A DNA stretch of 64,000 bases, taken from positions 3,286,001-3,350,000 of the forward strand of contig OZ244794.1 of NCBI GenBank assembly GCA_965219915.1. Reading direction: 5' to 3'. Below are positions 1 through 8,754 of this stretch, piece by piece. The translations under genes were made by a program, and so were the position numbers. This stretch comes from Bin80 sp965219915. GTDB lineage: Bacteria; Bacteroidota; Rhodothermia; Rhodothermales; Bin80. Below the pieces are notes generated by a model. The model was given only the letters and a program-made list of their open reading frames with translations, did no database searches and had not been told where the DNA came from. Position 1 is the stretch's first letter. Each line of letters begins with the position of its first letter.

Positions 1-1
1 T

Positions 2-2596
2 AAAGCGCCCTTGGTAGCTGTGAACCTTTGGTACCATGTAGGATCAAAGAATGAGCCGGAGGGGCGCAGTGGCTTCGCCCATCTTTTTGAGCATCTCATG
101 TTCAACGGCTCAGAGAACTTTAACGACGACTACTTCCAGGTACTAGAGCGTATCGGTGCGACGGACCTTAATGGCACGACCAACAGGGATCGTACAAATT
201 ATTTCCAGACCGTGCCCAAGAATGCTGTGGATCTGGTGTTGTGGATGGAATCTGACCGAATGGGTCATCTTCTTGGAGCCATTGATCAGGCAAAACTCGA
301 CGAACAGCGCGGTGTCGTCCAGAACGAAAAACGCCAGGGCGAAAACGCACCATACGGACAGGTATTCAACCACATTACAAACGCAACCTACCCCAAAGGG
401 CATCCCTATGCCCACACAGTCATCGGCTCTATGGATGATCTTAACGCCGCTGAACTGGAAGATGTACAGGAATGGTTCAAGGCCTATTACGGCCCAAACA
501 ATGCAGTCGTCTCAATCGCGGGAGATATTAATGTGAGCGAGGCCCGCGCCTTGACTGAAAAATACTTTGGAGATATTCCACCTGGTCCTCCTGTATCTCA
601 TTTCGATACCTGGGTTGCCAAACGTACAGGAGAACAGCGCGAAATCATGGAGGATCGCGTACCACAATCACGCATCTATAAAGTCTGGAACGTGCCCGAG
701 CGCTATTCTAATGATTATCACCTTTTGGATCTGGCATCCAGCGTACTTTCCAGCGGCAAGAATTCACGGTTCTACAAGCGGCTGGTTTACACTGATCAGA
801 TTGCTACAAATGCCAGTGCATCTGTGTCTTCAGGCAGCATAGGAAGTCAGTTCATTATCCAGGCAACGGCGCGCCCGGGGGTCGCACTTGCGGATGTCGA
901 GGCAGCACTAAATGAGGAATTAGCTGCATTCCTCTCGGATGGACCCACACCAGAAGAGCTCCGCCGGATAATCACACAGGAAAAAGCAGGCTTTATTTAT
1001 GGTATGGAGCGCATCGGAGGTTTTGGAGGTAAATCAGACATTTTGGCTTCCTCCGAGATCTATGGCGGCAGCCCTGACGCTTATCTGAAGTCTTTCCGTG
1101 ACAAAGATGCTGCGACCCCAGAGAGTGTGCGCCAAACCGCCGAGGAATGGCTCTCGGATGGTGTGTACATACTGGAAGTACATCCCTTCCCTGAATTATC
1201 CGCGACAGTAGAGCCGTCTGATCGCTCAACCCTGCCCGAAACCGGCGACGAACCTGAGGTGATGTTCCCTGAGTTTCGTCGGACAAAACTCGGTAACGGA
1301 CTGGAAATCATCCATGCAAAGCGCAGTACCGTGCCTGCACTTGACTTGACGCTGGTCCTGGATGCGGGTTATGCCTCTGATCAGGGAATTGCCCCGGGCA
1401 CGGCAAGTATGGTCATGTCAATGTTGGATGAAGGCACAACCAGCCTTACTGCTCTGGAAATAAATGATCGTCTTGCGAACCTTGGTGCAAGCCTTGGAGC
1501 AGGTGCCGGCCTGGATGGCTCTACTGTGAGCCTGACAGCACTGAAGGCAAACCTGGAAGCAAGCCTGGACCTCTTTGCAGACGTTATTCTGAATCCGTCC
1601 TTCGCTGAATCAGAATTTGCCCGCTTGAAGCAGGAGCGTCTGGCAGCAATCCAAAGGGAGAAGGTGAATCCGGTTCAAATGGCATTGCGTGTGATGCCAG
1701 CACTCTACTACGGTACAGATCACGCTTATAGTAATCCCTTCACAGGCAGCGGGACGGAGGCCTCTGTCACCAATATGACACGCGAGGATCTCCTTGTTTA
1801 CCATGATACCTGGTTCAAACCCAACAACGCAACGCTGATTGCAGTCGGGGACATAGACCTGGAAACACTTGTCCCCCTATTGGAGGCCCGTCTGGGAAGC
1901 TGGAAGTCCGCGGAAGTGCCCTCAAAAAACATCGCTTCAGTAACGTCCGAAGGCGGTTCCCGCATATACCTGATGGATCGGCCTCAGGCCCAACAGTCTA
2001 TCATTCTAGCCGGTCATCTGGCCCCCCCGCGCAATACGCCAAACAATATCGGTATAGAGACCATGAACACGGTCTTGGGAGGTGCTTTTGTTTCACGGAT
2101 CAACATGAATCTGCGTGAGGATAAAGGATGGTCCTACGGTGCAAGCTCTTTGCTGCTGACTGCACGCGGACAACGTCCATTCCTGGTTTACGCACCTGTC
2201 CAAACGGACAAGACCGTAGAGTCCATGATGGAAATCAAGGGCGAGCTTGAAGGCATCCTGGGAGATAATCCTGCAACCGCCGACGAGGTTCTCAAGGCAC
2301 AGGAGAGCCAGACACTTGCCCTGCCGGGACTTTGGGAGACCAATGGATCAGTGTCTAGTAGCATACAACAGCTCGTCCAGTACGACTTGCCGGAAAACTA
2401 CTACGACACCTATCCTGACCAAGTGCGTGCCCTGAATGTAGACACGATCGCCGAGGCTGCCAAGGAGGTACTCCGACCAGATGACCTCATCTGGTTGATT
2501 GTGGGCGACCTGAGTGTTATCGAGGCCGGTGTCCAGGAGTTAGGCTATGGAGATGTCGTGAGACTGGATCCTGATGGCAACATAGCGGAGAACTGA
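2..2596 (+). CDS. M16 family zinc metallopeptidase, two-domain, 5' end cut by window edge
   Basis: This is an insulinase/pitrilysin-type (M16) peptidase, probably periplasmic or membrane-anchored, degrading peptides. The reading frame is open from base 2 and the first visible residues (KAPLVAVNLWYHVGS) already lie inside the N-terminal catalytic domain, so the true start and any signal peptide are upstream of the window. The inverted zinc motif HLFEH is at about residues 24-28 counted from base 11, with the third ligand Glu in VVQNEKR about 78 residues after the first Glu. A second M16 fold begins near residue 420 (FRRTKLGNGLEII) and has no HxxEH, as is normal for the inactive C-terminal half. 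At over 860 visible residues it matches tandem M16B/C proteins of Bacteroidota. No partner gene is visible downstream on this strand. Confidence 0.9.
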   Translation, partial: KAPLVAVNLWYHVGSKNEPEGRSGFAHLFEHLMFNGSENFNDDYFQVLERIGATDLNGTTNRDRTNYFQTVPKNAVDLVLWMESDRMGHLLGAIDQAKLDEQRGVVQNEKRQGENAPYGQVFNHITNATYPKGHPYAHTVIGSMDDLNAAELEDVQEWFKAYYGPNNAVVSIAGDINVSEARALTEKYFGDIPPGPPVSHFDTWVAKRTGEQREIMEDRVPQSRIYKVWNVPERYSNDYHLLDLASSVLSSGKNSRFYKRLVYTDQIATNASASVSSGSIGSQFIIQATARPGVALADVEAALNEELAAFLSDGPTPEELRRIITQEKAGFIYGMERIGGFGGKSDILASSEIYGGSPDAYLKSFRDKDAATPESVRQTAEEWLSDGVYILEVHPFPELSATVEPSDRSTLPETGDEPEVMFPEFRRTKLGNGLEIIHAKRSTVPALDLTLVLDAGYASDQGIAPGTASMVMSMLDEGTTSLTALEINDRLANLGASLGAGAGLDGSTVSLTALKANLEASLDLFADVILNPSFAESEFARLKQERLAAIQREKVNPVQMALRVMPALYYGTDHAYSNPFTGSGTEASVTNMTREDLLVYHDTWFKPNNATLIAVGDIDLETLVPLLEARLGSWKSAEVPSKNIASVTSEGGSRIYLMDRPQAQQSIILAGHLAPPRNTPNNIGIETMNTVLGGAFVSRINMNLREDKGWSYGASSLLLTARGQRPFLVYAPVQTDKTVESMMEIKGELEGILGDNPATADEVLKAQESQTLALPGLWETNGSVSSSIQQLVQYDLPENYYDTYPDQVRALNVDTIAEAAKEVLRPDDLIWLIVGDLSVIEAGVQELGYGDVVRLDPDGNIAEN

Positions 2597-2785
2597 CAAA
2601 CCGGTGGCCGGGAAGTTAGGCCGCCGACCATCAATTTTGCGCCCGACCACCAGTGCGCTTCTATTTTGATACGGGCTGGTTGCCGGGCGCAACTGCTTCA
2701 GGACCTCAGGATTGAGTTACGGCCCTCTATTCAGATGTAATGACTGATTCCTCCACACCGGGCACGGGAGGACAGCTGTGCGGAT

Positions 2786-4030
2786 CTACGCGTTTTCTCT
2801 GGAATCATTAGAGACACTGCCTAACATGCCGGCAATGTCAATGCCGGTTGAAGCTTTCAAGCTTTCCAGTAATGCCGGGGTGGATCCAGCGATCTGATTG
2901 AAAACTGATGGCACACCTTTTCCACTGCCACTGTCAACCACAGTCAGCTTATCAATAGAGAGGTTGTCAACGGTCTGGACTACCTGCTTGAGTATATCCG
3001 GCAGCATCTGAATCAGGAATAGTCGCTCGGCGTTCGATCCCGCTTCCTGCCATAGTTCCAGTTTTTGGCGCAGCACCTCTACTTCTGCATTGCCATCCTC
3101 AAATATTCTGGCTGCGTTGCCCTTTGCAATCTCCTCTTTAGCCTGACGTTCGGCCTCTGCAGCAACAATGATCTCTGCACGCTGCCTTTTTTCTGCCAGC
3201 TTGATTTCTTCCAGGGCGAGTTCTTGACGAGCCTGGGCTGCCGCTACTTCGCCGGCAACATCAATCCGGGCTTCTTCGGCAGTACTCTTGGCAGACAATT
3301 GTGCCTTCAGGATGCGGAGGTCATTTTCCGCCTGCTCAATCTTCTTGTCTGCGTCGGTTTCTGCCAGCCTAGCCTCCTCACGTTTTTCTGCCTCGGCCAC
3401 ACGGGCTGCGGCAATAATGTGCGCTGACTGCTGTCGTCCAATTGCATCCAAGTAGCCTGCATCATCCTCCACGCTCTGGATCTTCATGGTATCCAACTGC
3501 AAACCAAGAGCATTCAAATCATTGTCCGCCTCAGACAACAACTCCTTTGCAAATTTCAACCGATCCTCATTGACCTCCTCTGGTGTGAGAGTCGCCAGCA
3601 CGCCGCGCAAATTTCCCTCCAGGGTCTCTTTTGCAATCGTCTGGATTTCGTAGGGATCTTTACCCAGCAACCGTTCCACTGCGTTCGCGAGTTCAGACTC
3701 TTTTGAGGCGACCTTAACGTTGGCGATCGCCCGCACAGTCAATGGAATTCCTCCCTTTGAGTACGCGTTCTGGACCGTCAAATCCAGCGGAATGGTATTC
3801 AGGCGGATTCGAGCAACCTGCTCAATAATGGGAATTCTAAAACCACGGCCGCCTTTTATGAACCGGTACCCTACTTTGCTACCGTCACTCAAACGCCGTC
3901 TGCGTCCACTAAAGATGAGCACCTCATTGGGTTGACAAATCTTGAGGTTTGACCGCACAATCCCGAGTATTACAAGCAGTGCAGCGACAATTGAGCCGCC
4001 TACGATGGCAGCAAATGCAAAGGTCTCCAT
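2786..4030 (-). CDS. Flotillin-like SPFH-domain membrane protein
   Basis: A 414-residue protein of the flotillin/SPFH family, expected to scaffold membrane microdomains. Residues 5-25 form one N-terminal membrane segment, and the SPFH (band 7) domain follows at about 30-190. From about 200 to 310 there is a long Ala/Glu-rich heptad coiled coil (AEAEKREEARLAE and similar), the part that oligomerises flotillins. The C-terminal tail (320-414) is less charged. The length is slightly below the usual 450-500 residues. An NfeD-like gene lies immediately upstream on the same strand (188 bp gap), reproducing the known NfeD/flotillin pairing, which strengthens both calls. The ATG at 4030 is followed directly by the membrane segment, so the start is credible. 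Confidence 0.88.
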   Translation of the reverse strand: METFAFAAIVGGSIVAALLVILGIVRSNLKICQPNEVLIFSGRRRRLSDGSKVGYRFIKGGRGFRIPIIEQVARIRLNTIPLDLTVQNAYSKGGIPLTVRAIANVKVASKESELANAVERLLGKDPYEIQTIAKETLEGNLRGVLATLTPEEVNEDRLKFAKELLSEADNDLNALGLQLDTMKIQSVEDDAGYLDAIGRQQSAHIIAAARVAEAEKREEARLAETDADKKIEQAENDLRILKAQLSAKSTAEEARIDVAGEVAAAQARQELALEEIKLAEKRQRAEIIVAAEAERQAKEEIAKGNAARIFEDGNAEVEVLRQKLELWQEAGSNAERLFLIQMLPDILKQVVQTVDNLSIDKLTVVDSGSGKGVPSVFNQIAGSTPALLESLKASTGIDIAGMLGSVSNDSRENA

Positions 4031-4218
4031 TTGTTGGCGTATTTATGAGTAAGAAATAGGAATAATTGGTCGTGGGGAATATGCACGCGAGAAGCCGTTA
4101 GGTTTGCATTTGATCTTCAGCCGGTTTTTCTCCGCAACCTTCAAAGATGAGCAACCCCAGAACGAATATTTCAGGGAGTGCAGCACATGGATTCCCTCCA
4201 TGTATCTCATCGTGTTGA

Positions 4219-4770
4219 TCATGTTGTTTTTACAACTTCAGCAACTGCTCCCTCCATTCGAATGACAACGACCTCTTCACCTTCGGCGAACACATCCTCT
4301 GATCCCTCAAATCCGCGCGCCTGAAACTGCATACGCTGCCCCTTCGTGACCAGAGTTATTTTTCCCTTATCCGATTCGCCAAAGGGGATGATCACCTCAC
4401 CAGTACGCCCCTCGAGGTCTGAAGCGGTGACCTCGCTGGAAATATGTGCATACCCGACCCGTTTTATTATAAAATTGCCACCTACCCCAACAGTCAGACC
4501 GACCCCCAGAGAGGCAATTAGACGGGTAATCCCGGTAACATCTGCCAACGGAAGCAGAGCTCCGCAAAGACCAAAGAAAGCTGCAAACAGAAACACTGTA
4601 CGCAGCGAAAACAGATCTATCCATCCTGCTCCAGCGCCCGGGTCTGCCTCGGTGTCCAGATCCATTTCCGTATCTGCATCCACATCCGTATCACCTCCAC
4701 CAAGCAACGATAGCAGCACAAAGACACCACCTACAATGAGACTGATCCAATACAGGGTATCCATGAACAT
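4219..4770 (-). CDS. NfeD-like membrane protein with C-terminal OB fold
   Basis: A small membrane protein of the NfeD family that normally partners a flotillin. From the chosen start (residues MFMDTLYW) there is a membrane segment at about 6-22, then a short acidic linker rich in Asp/Glu (GGGDTDVDADTEMD), two further hydrophobic helices (about 45-95), and a soluble OB-fold-like beta domain at about 110-180 (LEGRTGEVIIPFGESDKGKI). The frame can be extended to 4833, but the added residues are polar and precede the membrane segment, so 4770 or 4764 is preferred. No strong ribosome-binding site is visible for either, which is common in Bacteroidota. The flotillin gene follows on the same strand. 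A protease-type NfeD domain is absent, so this is the short, non-proteolytic form. Confidence 0.8.
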   Translation of the reverse strand: MFMDTLYWISLIVGGVFVLLSLLGGGDTDVDADTEMDLDTEADPGAGAGWIDLFSLRTVFLFAAFFGLCGALLPLADVTGITRLIASLGVGLTVGVGGNFIIKRVGYAHISSEVTASDLEGRTGEVIIPFGESDKGKITLVTKGQRMQFQARGFEGSEDVFAEGEEVVVIRMEGAVAEVVKTT

Positions 4771-4834
4771 AACCGGCAAGGCGCGGGGTTTTGTACGCAC
4801 AAGCACACATGGGGTTGAATGGATCACGGGCATA

Positions 4835-4868
4835 TCCTGGCCATCCGTCTGATAACAGATGACCAGGA
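4835..4868 (-). terminator. Imperfect inverted repeat between glnK and the nfeD-like gene
   Basis: On the + strand the arms are TCCTGGCCATC (4835-4845) and GATGACCAGGA (4858-4868): ten of eleven positions pair, with one C/A mismatch. The repeat starts 10 bp past the glnK stop codon, so it could stop or attenuate transcription coming from amtB-glnK. There is no T-run after it in the direction of transcription, so it is not a textbook intrinsic terminator. Confidence 0.35.
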
Positions 4869-4877
4869 CTACCCAGT

Positions 4878-5228
4878 CTAGCGGACAGGGGTCACTGCAG
4901 CGACATCCTCCTCTCCTGTACGGACGCGGACAACTCGCTCAACGGGCAGGACGAATATCTTGCCATCGCCTACACTGCCTGTAGCTGCGCTACCGCAGAT
5001 CGCATCAACTGCAATATCAACAAAAGTGTCAGATACACCTATGTCAATCATTACCTTGTCGTGCATTTCCATTTTCACGGTTGTGCCCCGATAAGTTTCT
5101 ACGACTTCAACCTCACCACCGTGGCCGCGTACACGCGAAACAGTTAGTCCAGTGATATCTGCTGCATACAGTGCGCGAAGTACATCCGGCAGTCTGGATG
5201 GCCGGACTATTGCTTTTACGAGTTTCAT
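4878..5228 (-). CDS. glnK: PII nitrogen-regulatory protein, lacks Tyr51
   Basis: A 116-residue PII signal-transduction protein, expected to form trimers that bind ATP/ADP and 2-oxoglutarate and to gate the neighbouring ammonium channel through the T-loop. The family pattern is complete: MKLVKAIVRPSRL at the N-terminus, the T-loop at about residues 36-55, and the B-loop TGSVGDGKIFVLPVE at about 83-97. Tyr46 in the T-loop (ETYRG) is kept, but position 51, the tyrosine uridylylated by GlnD in enterobacteria, is Val. Uridylylation-type control is therefore not expected, and regulation is more likely by ligand binding alone. The gene starts 6 bp after amtB on the same strand, so the two are co-transcribed. 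No glnD is in the window. Confidence 0.95.
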   Translation of the reverse strand: MKLVKAIVRPSRLPDVLRALYAADITGLTVSRVRGHGGEVEVVETYRGTTVKMEMHDKVMIDIGVSDTFVDIAVDAICGSAATGSVGDGKIFVLPVERVVRVRTGEEDVAAVTPVR

Positions 5229-5234
5229 TTTTTG

Positions 5235-6587
5235 TTAGTCTTTTTTGGTTAGCCCATTGACGCGTTCCGGCGCCTCCGATTCGTTGAGCAATACTGCTCC
5301 TTCGCCAGTTGCATAGGCCTCTTCTCCGTGTGCCACAATGTCCATACCCAAGCCCTCGTCTGAAGAATCAGCGCGCAGATTCGTTATAAGTCCAACCAGC
5401 TTTAGAATCAAGTAGGTCAGCACTCCGCTGTAAACCGCGACTGCCAAAACGGACAACGCCTGAATACCCAGTTGAGTACCACCACCGCCAAACAATAGAC
5501 CATTTGCGCCCCCCGAGTTGATCGCAGTCGTTGCCAGTACACCAGTCAGCAGTGCCCCCATGATTCCACCCACACCGTGGGCAGCAAATACATCTAGGGA
5601 ATCATCAAAACTGGTTCTTGTACGCCACCGGATGAGATAGTAGCTCGGAATCACCCCCACCGCTCCCAATGCCAGTGCTCCTCCGGGACTGACAAAACCC
5701 GCAGCAGGGGTAATCGCAACTAGTCCCACGACGATCGCTGTTGCAATGCCCACCGCCGTGATTTTACCTGTGGTGAATCGATCCAGCAGTGTCCAGGCGA
5801 ATATTCCGGCAGCTGGTGCAAGTAGCGTGTTCACCAACGCCAGCGCTGCAATACCGTCGGCGGCAAGCGCACTTCCACCATTAAACCCAAACCATCCGAA
5901 CCAGAGTACACCCGCACCCAGCAGCACAAAAGGCACGTTATGAGGCAGGAGCGCCTCACGTCCGTAATCTTTTCGCGGCCCCAGTACTCTTGCTGCCACC
6001 AGGGCTGCAACCCCCGCATTGACGTGTACGACAGCACCACCTGCAAAATCAAGCGCGCCCATCCCACCGAGCCAGCCTCCGCCCCACACCCAGTGACAGA
6101 CGGGCGCGTACACAGCAAGCCCCCAGAGACCGATAAAGATCACATACGAGACAAATTTCATTCTCTCCACCACTGCACCAGATATCAGAGCAGCGGTAAT
6201 GATGGCGAATGTCCCCTGAAAACCCATGAAGAGCAAGTGCGGAGTCGTACCGCTCGGTTCAAGCCCAACACCAGCCAGAAAGGCCATTGAGAAATCACCA
6301 ATCCAGTCTCCTCCTACACCAAAAGCAAGGGAGTACCCTGCGACAGCCCAAAGTGTACCGGAGATGCCCAGCGCCACAAAACTCATCATCATCGTGTTGA
6401 GTGCGTTCTTGGAGCGCACCAGACCTCCATAGAAAAAGGCTAGTGCGGGGGTCATCAAGAGCACAAGTGCCGTGGATACAAGTAACCACGATGTATCAGC
6501 TCCACTGATTGCATCCGCCTCCTGGGCAAAAACTGAAGGTACCAGCAGGCCCAGAACTGTCAGTACGCAGATTTTCTTCCTCGTCAT
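5235..6587 (-). CDS. amtB: Ammonium transporter AmtB
   Basis: A 450-residue Amt/Rh/Mep channel conducting ammonium across the inner membrane. An N-terminal signal-like segment (1-21, ending VFAQ) precedes eleven hydrophobic helices, as in E. coli AmtB. The pore twin histidines are visible: His188 in DFAGGAVVHVN, with the conserved Asp180 eight residues before it, and His337 in DVFAAHGVGG. The C-terminal cytoplasmic tail (about 405-450) is present and carries a DEGLGMDIVAHGEEAY segment of the type that docks PII. The order is amtB then glnK, the reverse of E. coli. The upstream 247 bp is very AT-rich and contains a LacI-type operator-like palindrome at 6674-6688. I looked for a sigma-54 promoter and found none. 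Confidence 0.96.
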   Translation of the reverse strand: MTRKKICVLTVLGLLVPSVFAQEADAISGADTSWLLVSTALVLLMTPALAFFYGGLVRSKNALNTMMMSFVALGISGTLWAVAGYSLAFGVGGDWIGDFSMAFLAGVGLEPSGTTPHLLFMGFQGTFAIITAALISGAVVERMKFVSYVIFIGLWGLAVYAPVCHWVWGGGWLGGMGALDFAGGAVVHVNAGVAALVAARVLGPRKDYGREALLPHNVPFVLLGAGVLWFGWFGFNGGSALAADGIAALALVNTLLAPAAGIFAWTLLDRFTTGKITAVGIATAIVVGLVAITPAAGFVSPGGALALGAVGVIPSYYLIRWRTRTSFDDSLDVFAAHGVGGIMGALLTGVLATTAINSGGANGLLFGGGGTQLGIQALSVLAVAVYSGVLTYLILKLVGLITNLRADSSDEGLGMDIVAHGEEAYATGEGAVLLNESEAPERVNGLTKKD

Positions 6588-6673
6588 TGTTTTTTGAAGT
6601 TATTAAGGAGTAAATGCGGAAAAACCGCTTTATTTTAAGAAAAATAAATTAAAAAACAAAATTTTTTTGGCCT

Positions 6674-6688
6674 TGAAAGCGCTTCCAT
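6674..6688 (-). promoter_or_regulatory. LacI-family/cre-like operator candidate upstream of amtB
   Basis: On the minus strand the site reads ATGGAAGCGCTTTCA, which fits every position of the Bacillus catabolite-operator consensus WTGNAANCGNWNNCW and is the generic shape of LacI/GalR-family operators. It lies about 87 bp upstream of the amtB start codon, in an AT-rich spacer. It could equally belong to the 3' flank of pfp. The regulator is unknown and no lacI-type gene is in the window. Confidence 0.35.
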
Positions 6689-6834
6689 AAAAACTTTTTG
6701 AAATTAATCGGAAAAATTCTGGCTTCTAGTATCCAAAATATGTGTCCTGATATATATTCCAGAAGACACATACCTCACCCAGTCATGCAACATGCATGAT
6801 TAGGTTAGTCTTGAAGAACCGAAATAGTCGCCCG

Positions 6835-8028
6835 TCAATCGGAGTTCATGATAAAGAGGGGCGCGTCGTGCAGATCCTTGAAGTTGGGGCGAAGCCGTTC
6901 GGTGTTGTAAAACTTGTTCACGTCCACCACTTTGTGAGGCCCGTTGATCACCTCCATTGAAATACTTCCATACACACCATTACGGATATTGACCAAGCGC
7001 CCCGATGTGCCTGACAGGATTAAATCCAAGGCCAGGTTTCCATAAGCCATCGGCACAACGCAGTCCAGCGCATCCGGAGCCCCACAGCGAACCAGATAGC
7101 CTAGCCGCTGATTGACTACATTGATCCGCCTACCATTGTTGTACTTGGGCGAACGGCGCTTCAATTCCTCGCCAACCCGACGCCCTATACCTCCCAGTTT
7201 AGCGTGCCCATACTGATCCTTCTCAGAGCCAAGGAAGGACATAGCATCATCCCCCTTAATCTTTGCTCCCTCAGAGATGAGCACAACAGAATAGCGGCTC
7301 GGGTTTCTGTTGCGATCATACACCATGAGTTCGGTTAACTGATCTATATCAAAATCCAACTCGGGAATGACACAGCGATCCGCTGCTCCCGCCATTGCGG
7401 GGAGTAGCGCTGAATACCCCGCATAGCGCCCAAATACTTCAATGACCAGAAAACGCTCGTGTGAGCCTGCCGAAGTACGCAACGTATTGGCTAGCTCAAT
7501 CGTCCGGGTTACGCAAGTACCGAATCCAATACAGTAATCGGTGCCCGGAACATCATTATCCATGGTTTTGGGGATCGCCACAACCTTAACCCCTTCCTTG
7601 TGCAGACGATAACCATAACTGAGCGTATCGTCCCCTCCAATTGGAACTAGATAATCGATACCCAGATATTCAATGTTTGAGAGAACTGCCGAGGTAACGT
7701 CACTAACGTTGTCAGTAAAACGATCCCGCAAGTGTGTAGGTAGATTACTTTGTGGTAAATGACTTGGCCGCGTTCGGGAACTGTGAAGAAACGTGCCGCC
7801 TGTGCGCGCCGCCACATTGACCGTCGACTCGTCAAGTTCAATTACGTTGTTTGAATTGTCAGACTCGCTGTTCTGGACAAGTTCGACCAGCCCAGCCCAA
7901 CCCCGCTTGACTCCAAGCACCTTGTAACCTTCCCGCAGCGCACGCAAAGTAATCGCTCGAATCGCAGGATTCAGTCCCGGCACATCGCCGCCCCCAGTAA
8001 GAATTCCAATTGTGCCTCTATATGACAT
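6835..8028 (-). CDS. pfp: 6-phosphofructokinase, pyrophosphate-type signature
   Basis: A PFK-superfamily enzyme that phosphorylates fructose 6-phosphate in glycolysis. The start at 8028 gives MSYRGTIGILTGGGDVPGLN, the standard N-terminal strand and phosphate loop; the frame continues upstream to 8184 but those residues do not resemble the family. Length is 397 residues. The donor-deciding residues are visible: GGDD at 131-134, with Asp134 where ATP enzymes have Gly (E. coli Gly104), and PKTMDND at 153-159, with Lys154 where E. coli has Gly124. Asp plus Lys is the established signature of PPi-dependent PFKs, so PPi is the predicted donor, which would make the reaction reversible. Catalytic Asp157 is kept. 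A Spy-like gene diverges from it. Confidence 0.9.
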   Translation of the reverse strand: MSYRGTIGILTGGGDVPGLNPAIRAITLRALREGYKVLGVKRGWAGLVELVQNSESDNSNNVIELDESTVNVAARTGGTFLHSSRTRPSHLPQSNLPTHLRDRFTDNVSDVTSAVLSNIEYLGIDYLVPIGGDDTLSYGYRLHKEGVKVVAIPKTMDNDVPGTDYCIGFGTCVTRTIELANTLRTSAGSHERFLVIEVFGRYAGYSALLPAMAGAADRCVIPELDFDIDQLTELMVYDRNRNPSRYSVVLISEGAKIKGDDAMSFLGSEKDQYGHAKLGGIGRRVGEELKRRSPKYNNGRRINVVNQRLGYLVRCGAPDALDCVVPMAYGNLALDLILSGTSGRLVNIRNGVYGSISMEVINGPHKVVDVNKFYNTERLRPNFKDLHDAPLFIMNSD

Positions 8029-8109
8029 AAGAACCAGTGGTAAATGGAGAAGTTGGAGGGAGAAATTACGACAGCGCAGGTAATCGGTTGCACGTCTGGT
8101 ATAACTGAA

Positions 8110-8140
8110 AAATTTTACCCTCCTGGTAGAACAGTCCAAA
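8110..8140 (-). promoter_or_regulatory. Candidate promoter for the phosphofructokinase gene
   Basis: Reading the minus strand there is TTTG (8140-8137), exactly 19 bp, then TAAAATTT (8117-8110), matching six of eight positions of the Bacteroidota TAnnTTTG element at its usual spacing. The same stretch also reads as TTGGAC-N16-TAAAAT in sigma-70 terms. It would start transcription roughly 75 bp upstream of the ATG at 8028. Confidence 0.3.
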
Positions 8141-8211
8141 AACACTTGACAGTTAAGGAATAATTCCCCCACTAAAGACGTCATATAGACTCAATAAACT
8201 GATAACCCAAA

Positions 8212-8625
8212 ATGCGTAATACGCTTTTATTGACACTCCTTATTGGACTCTTGGCAGTTCCCAACACCCTTGCCCAACGGGGCCTCGGCGGACAGTCCGG
8301 TAATTTGCAGGAGACGCTGGAAGCCGTAACCGATTCACTGATTGTGAAGCTTGACCTCACCAGTGAACAGGTTCCAGCAGTTCGCGCCATCCTCGCCGCC
8401 CGCACAGAATCGCTAATAGCACTACGCCCCAAACCGGGCGCAGGACGTGAACAATTTCGGGCCATGCGTGCCAAACGGGAAGAAATCAACAAGGAAACAG
8501 AAAACGCACTTGCCGCTCTGCTTTCGGAGAAGCAAATGGCTACATACCGAGAAGTTATGCAGGAACAATCCAGGTCCACGCGGCGACAAAGACCGAGACG
8601 CGGCAACGGTCAGCGTGGATTTTGA
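8212..8625 (+). CDS. Small periplasmic Spy/CpxP-like protein
   Basis: A 137-residue exported protein. Residues 1-21 are a clear signal peptide ending in NTLAQ. The mature part is helical and charged, with the spaced motif LDLTSEQ (about 48-54) and LLSEKQMATYREVM (about 102-115), which resembles the LTxxQ repeats of Spy/CpxP chaperones and periplasmic metal sensors. The tail is strongly basic (RRQRPRRGNGQR). It is divergent from the phosphofructokinase and 129 bp upstream of an ECF sigma factor gene. The 9685-10095 protein five hundred bases on has a similar length and architecture, suggesting an envelope-stress module. Family membership is by motif resemblance only. Confidence 0.72.
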   Translation: MRNTLLLTLLIGLLAVPNTLAQRGLGGQSGNLQETLEAVTDSLIVKLDLTSEQVPAVRAILAARTESLIALRPKPGAGREQFRAMRAKREEINKETENALAALLSEKQMATYREVMQEQSRSTRRQRPRRGNGQRGF

Positions 8626-8754
8626 TGGCCACTGCGCTCAGTCGGAATAACACACGGTTATGCTTACTTTACTTTCTTTGCAGCAACCAGATTGCTGTGA
8701 CTGGTTTTGATACAATCTGTGCAGCCATAACAGCAACGCTGAGGCCGTGGGAAA

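Noticed and set aside
6588..6834. Sigma-54 promoter for amtB
   Set aside because: No GG-N10-GC pair of the TGGCAC/TTGC type could be found on the minus strand in this spacer.
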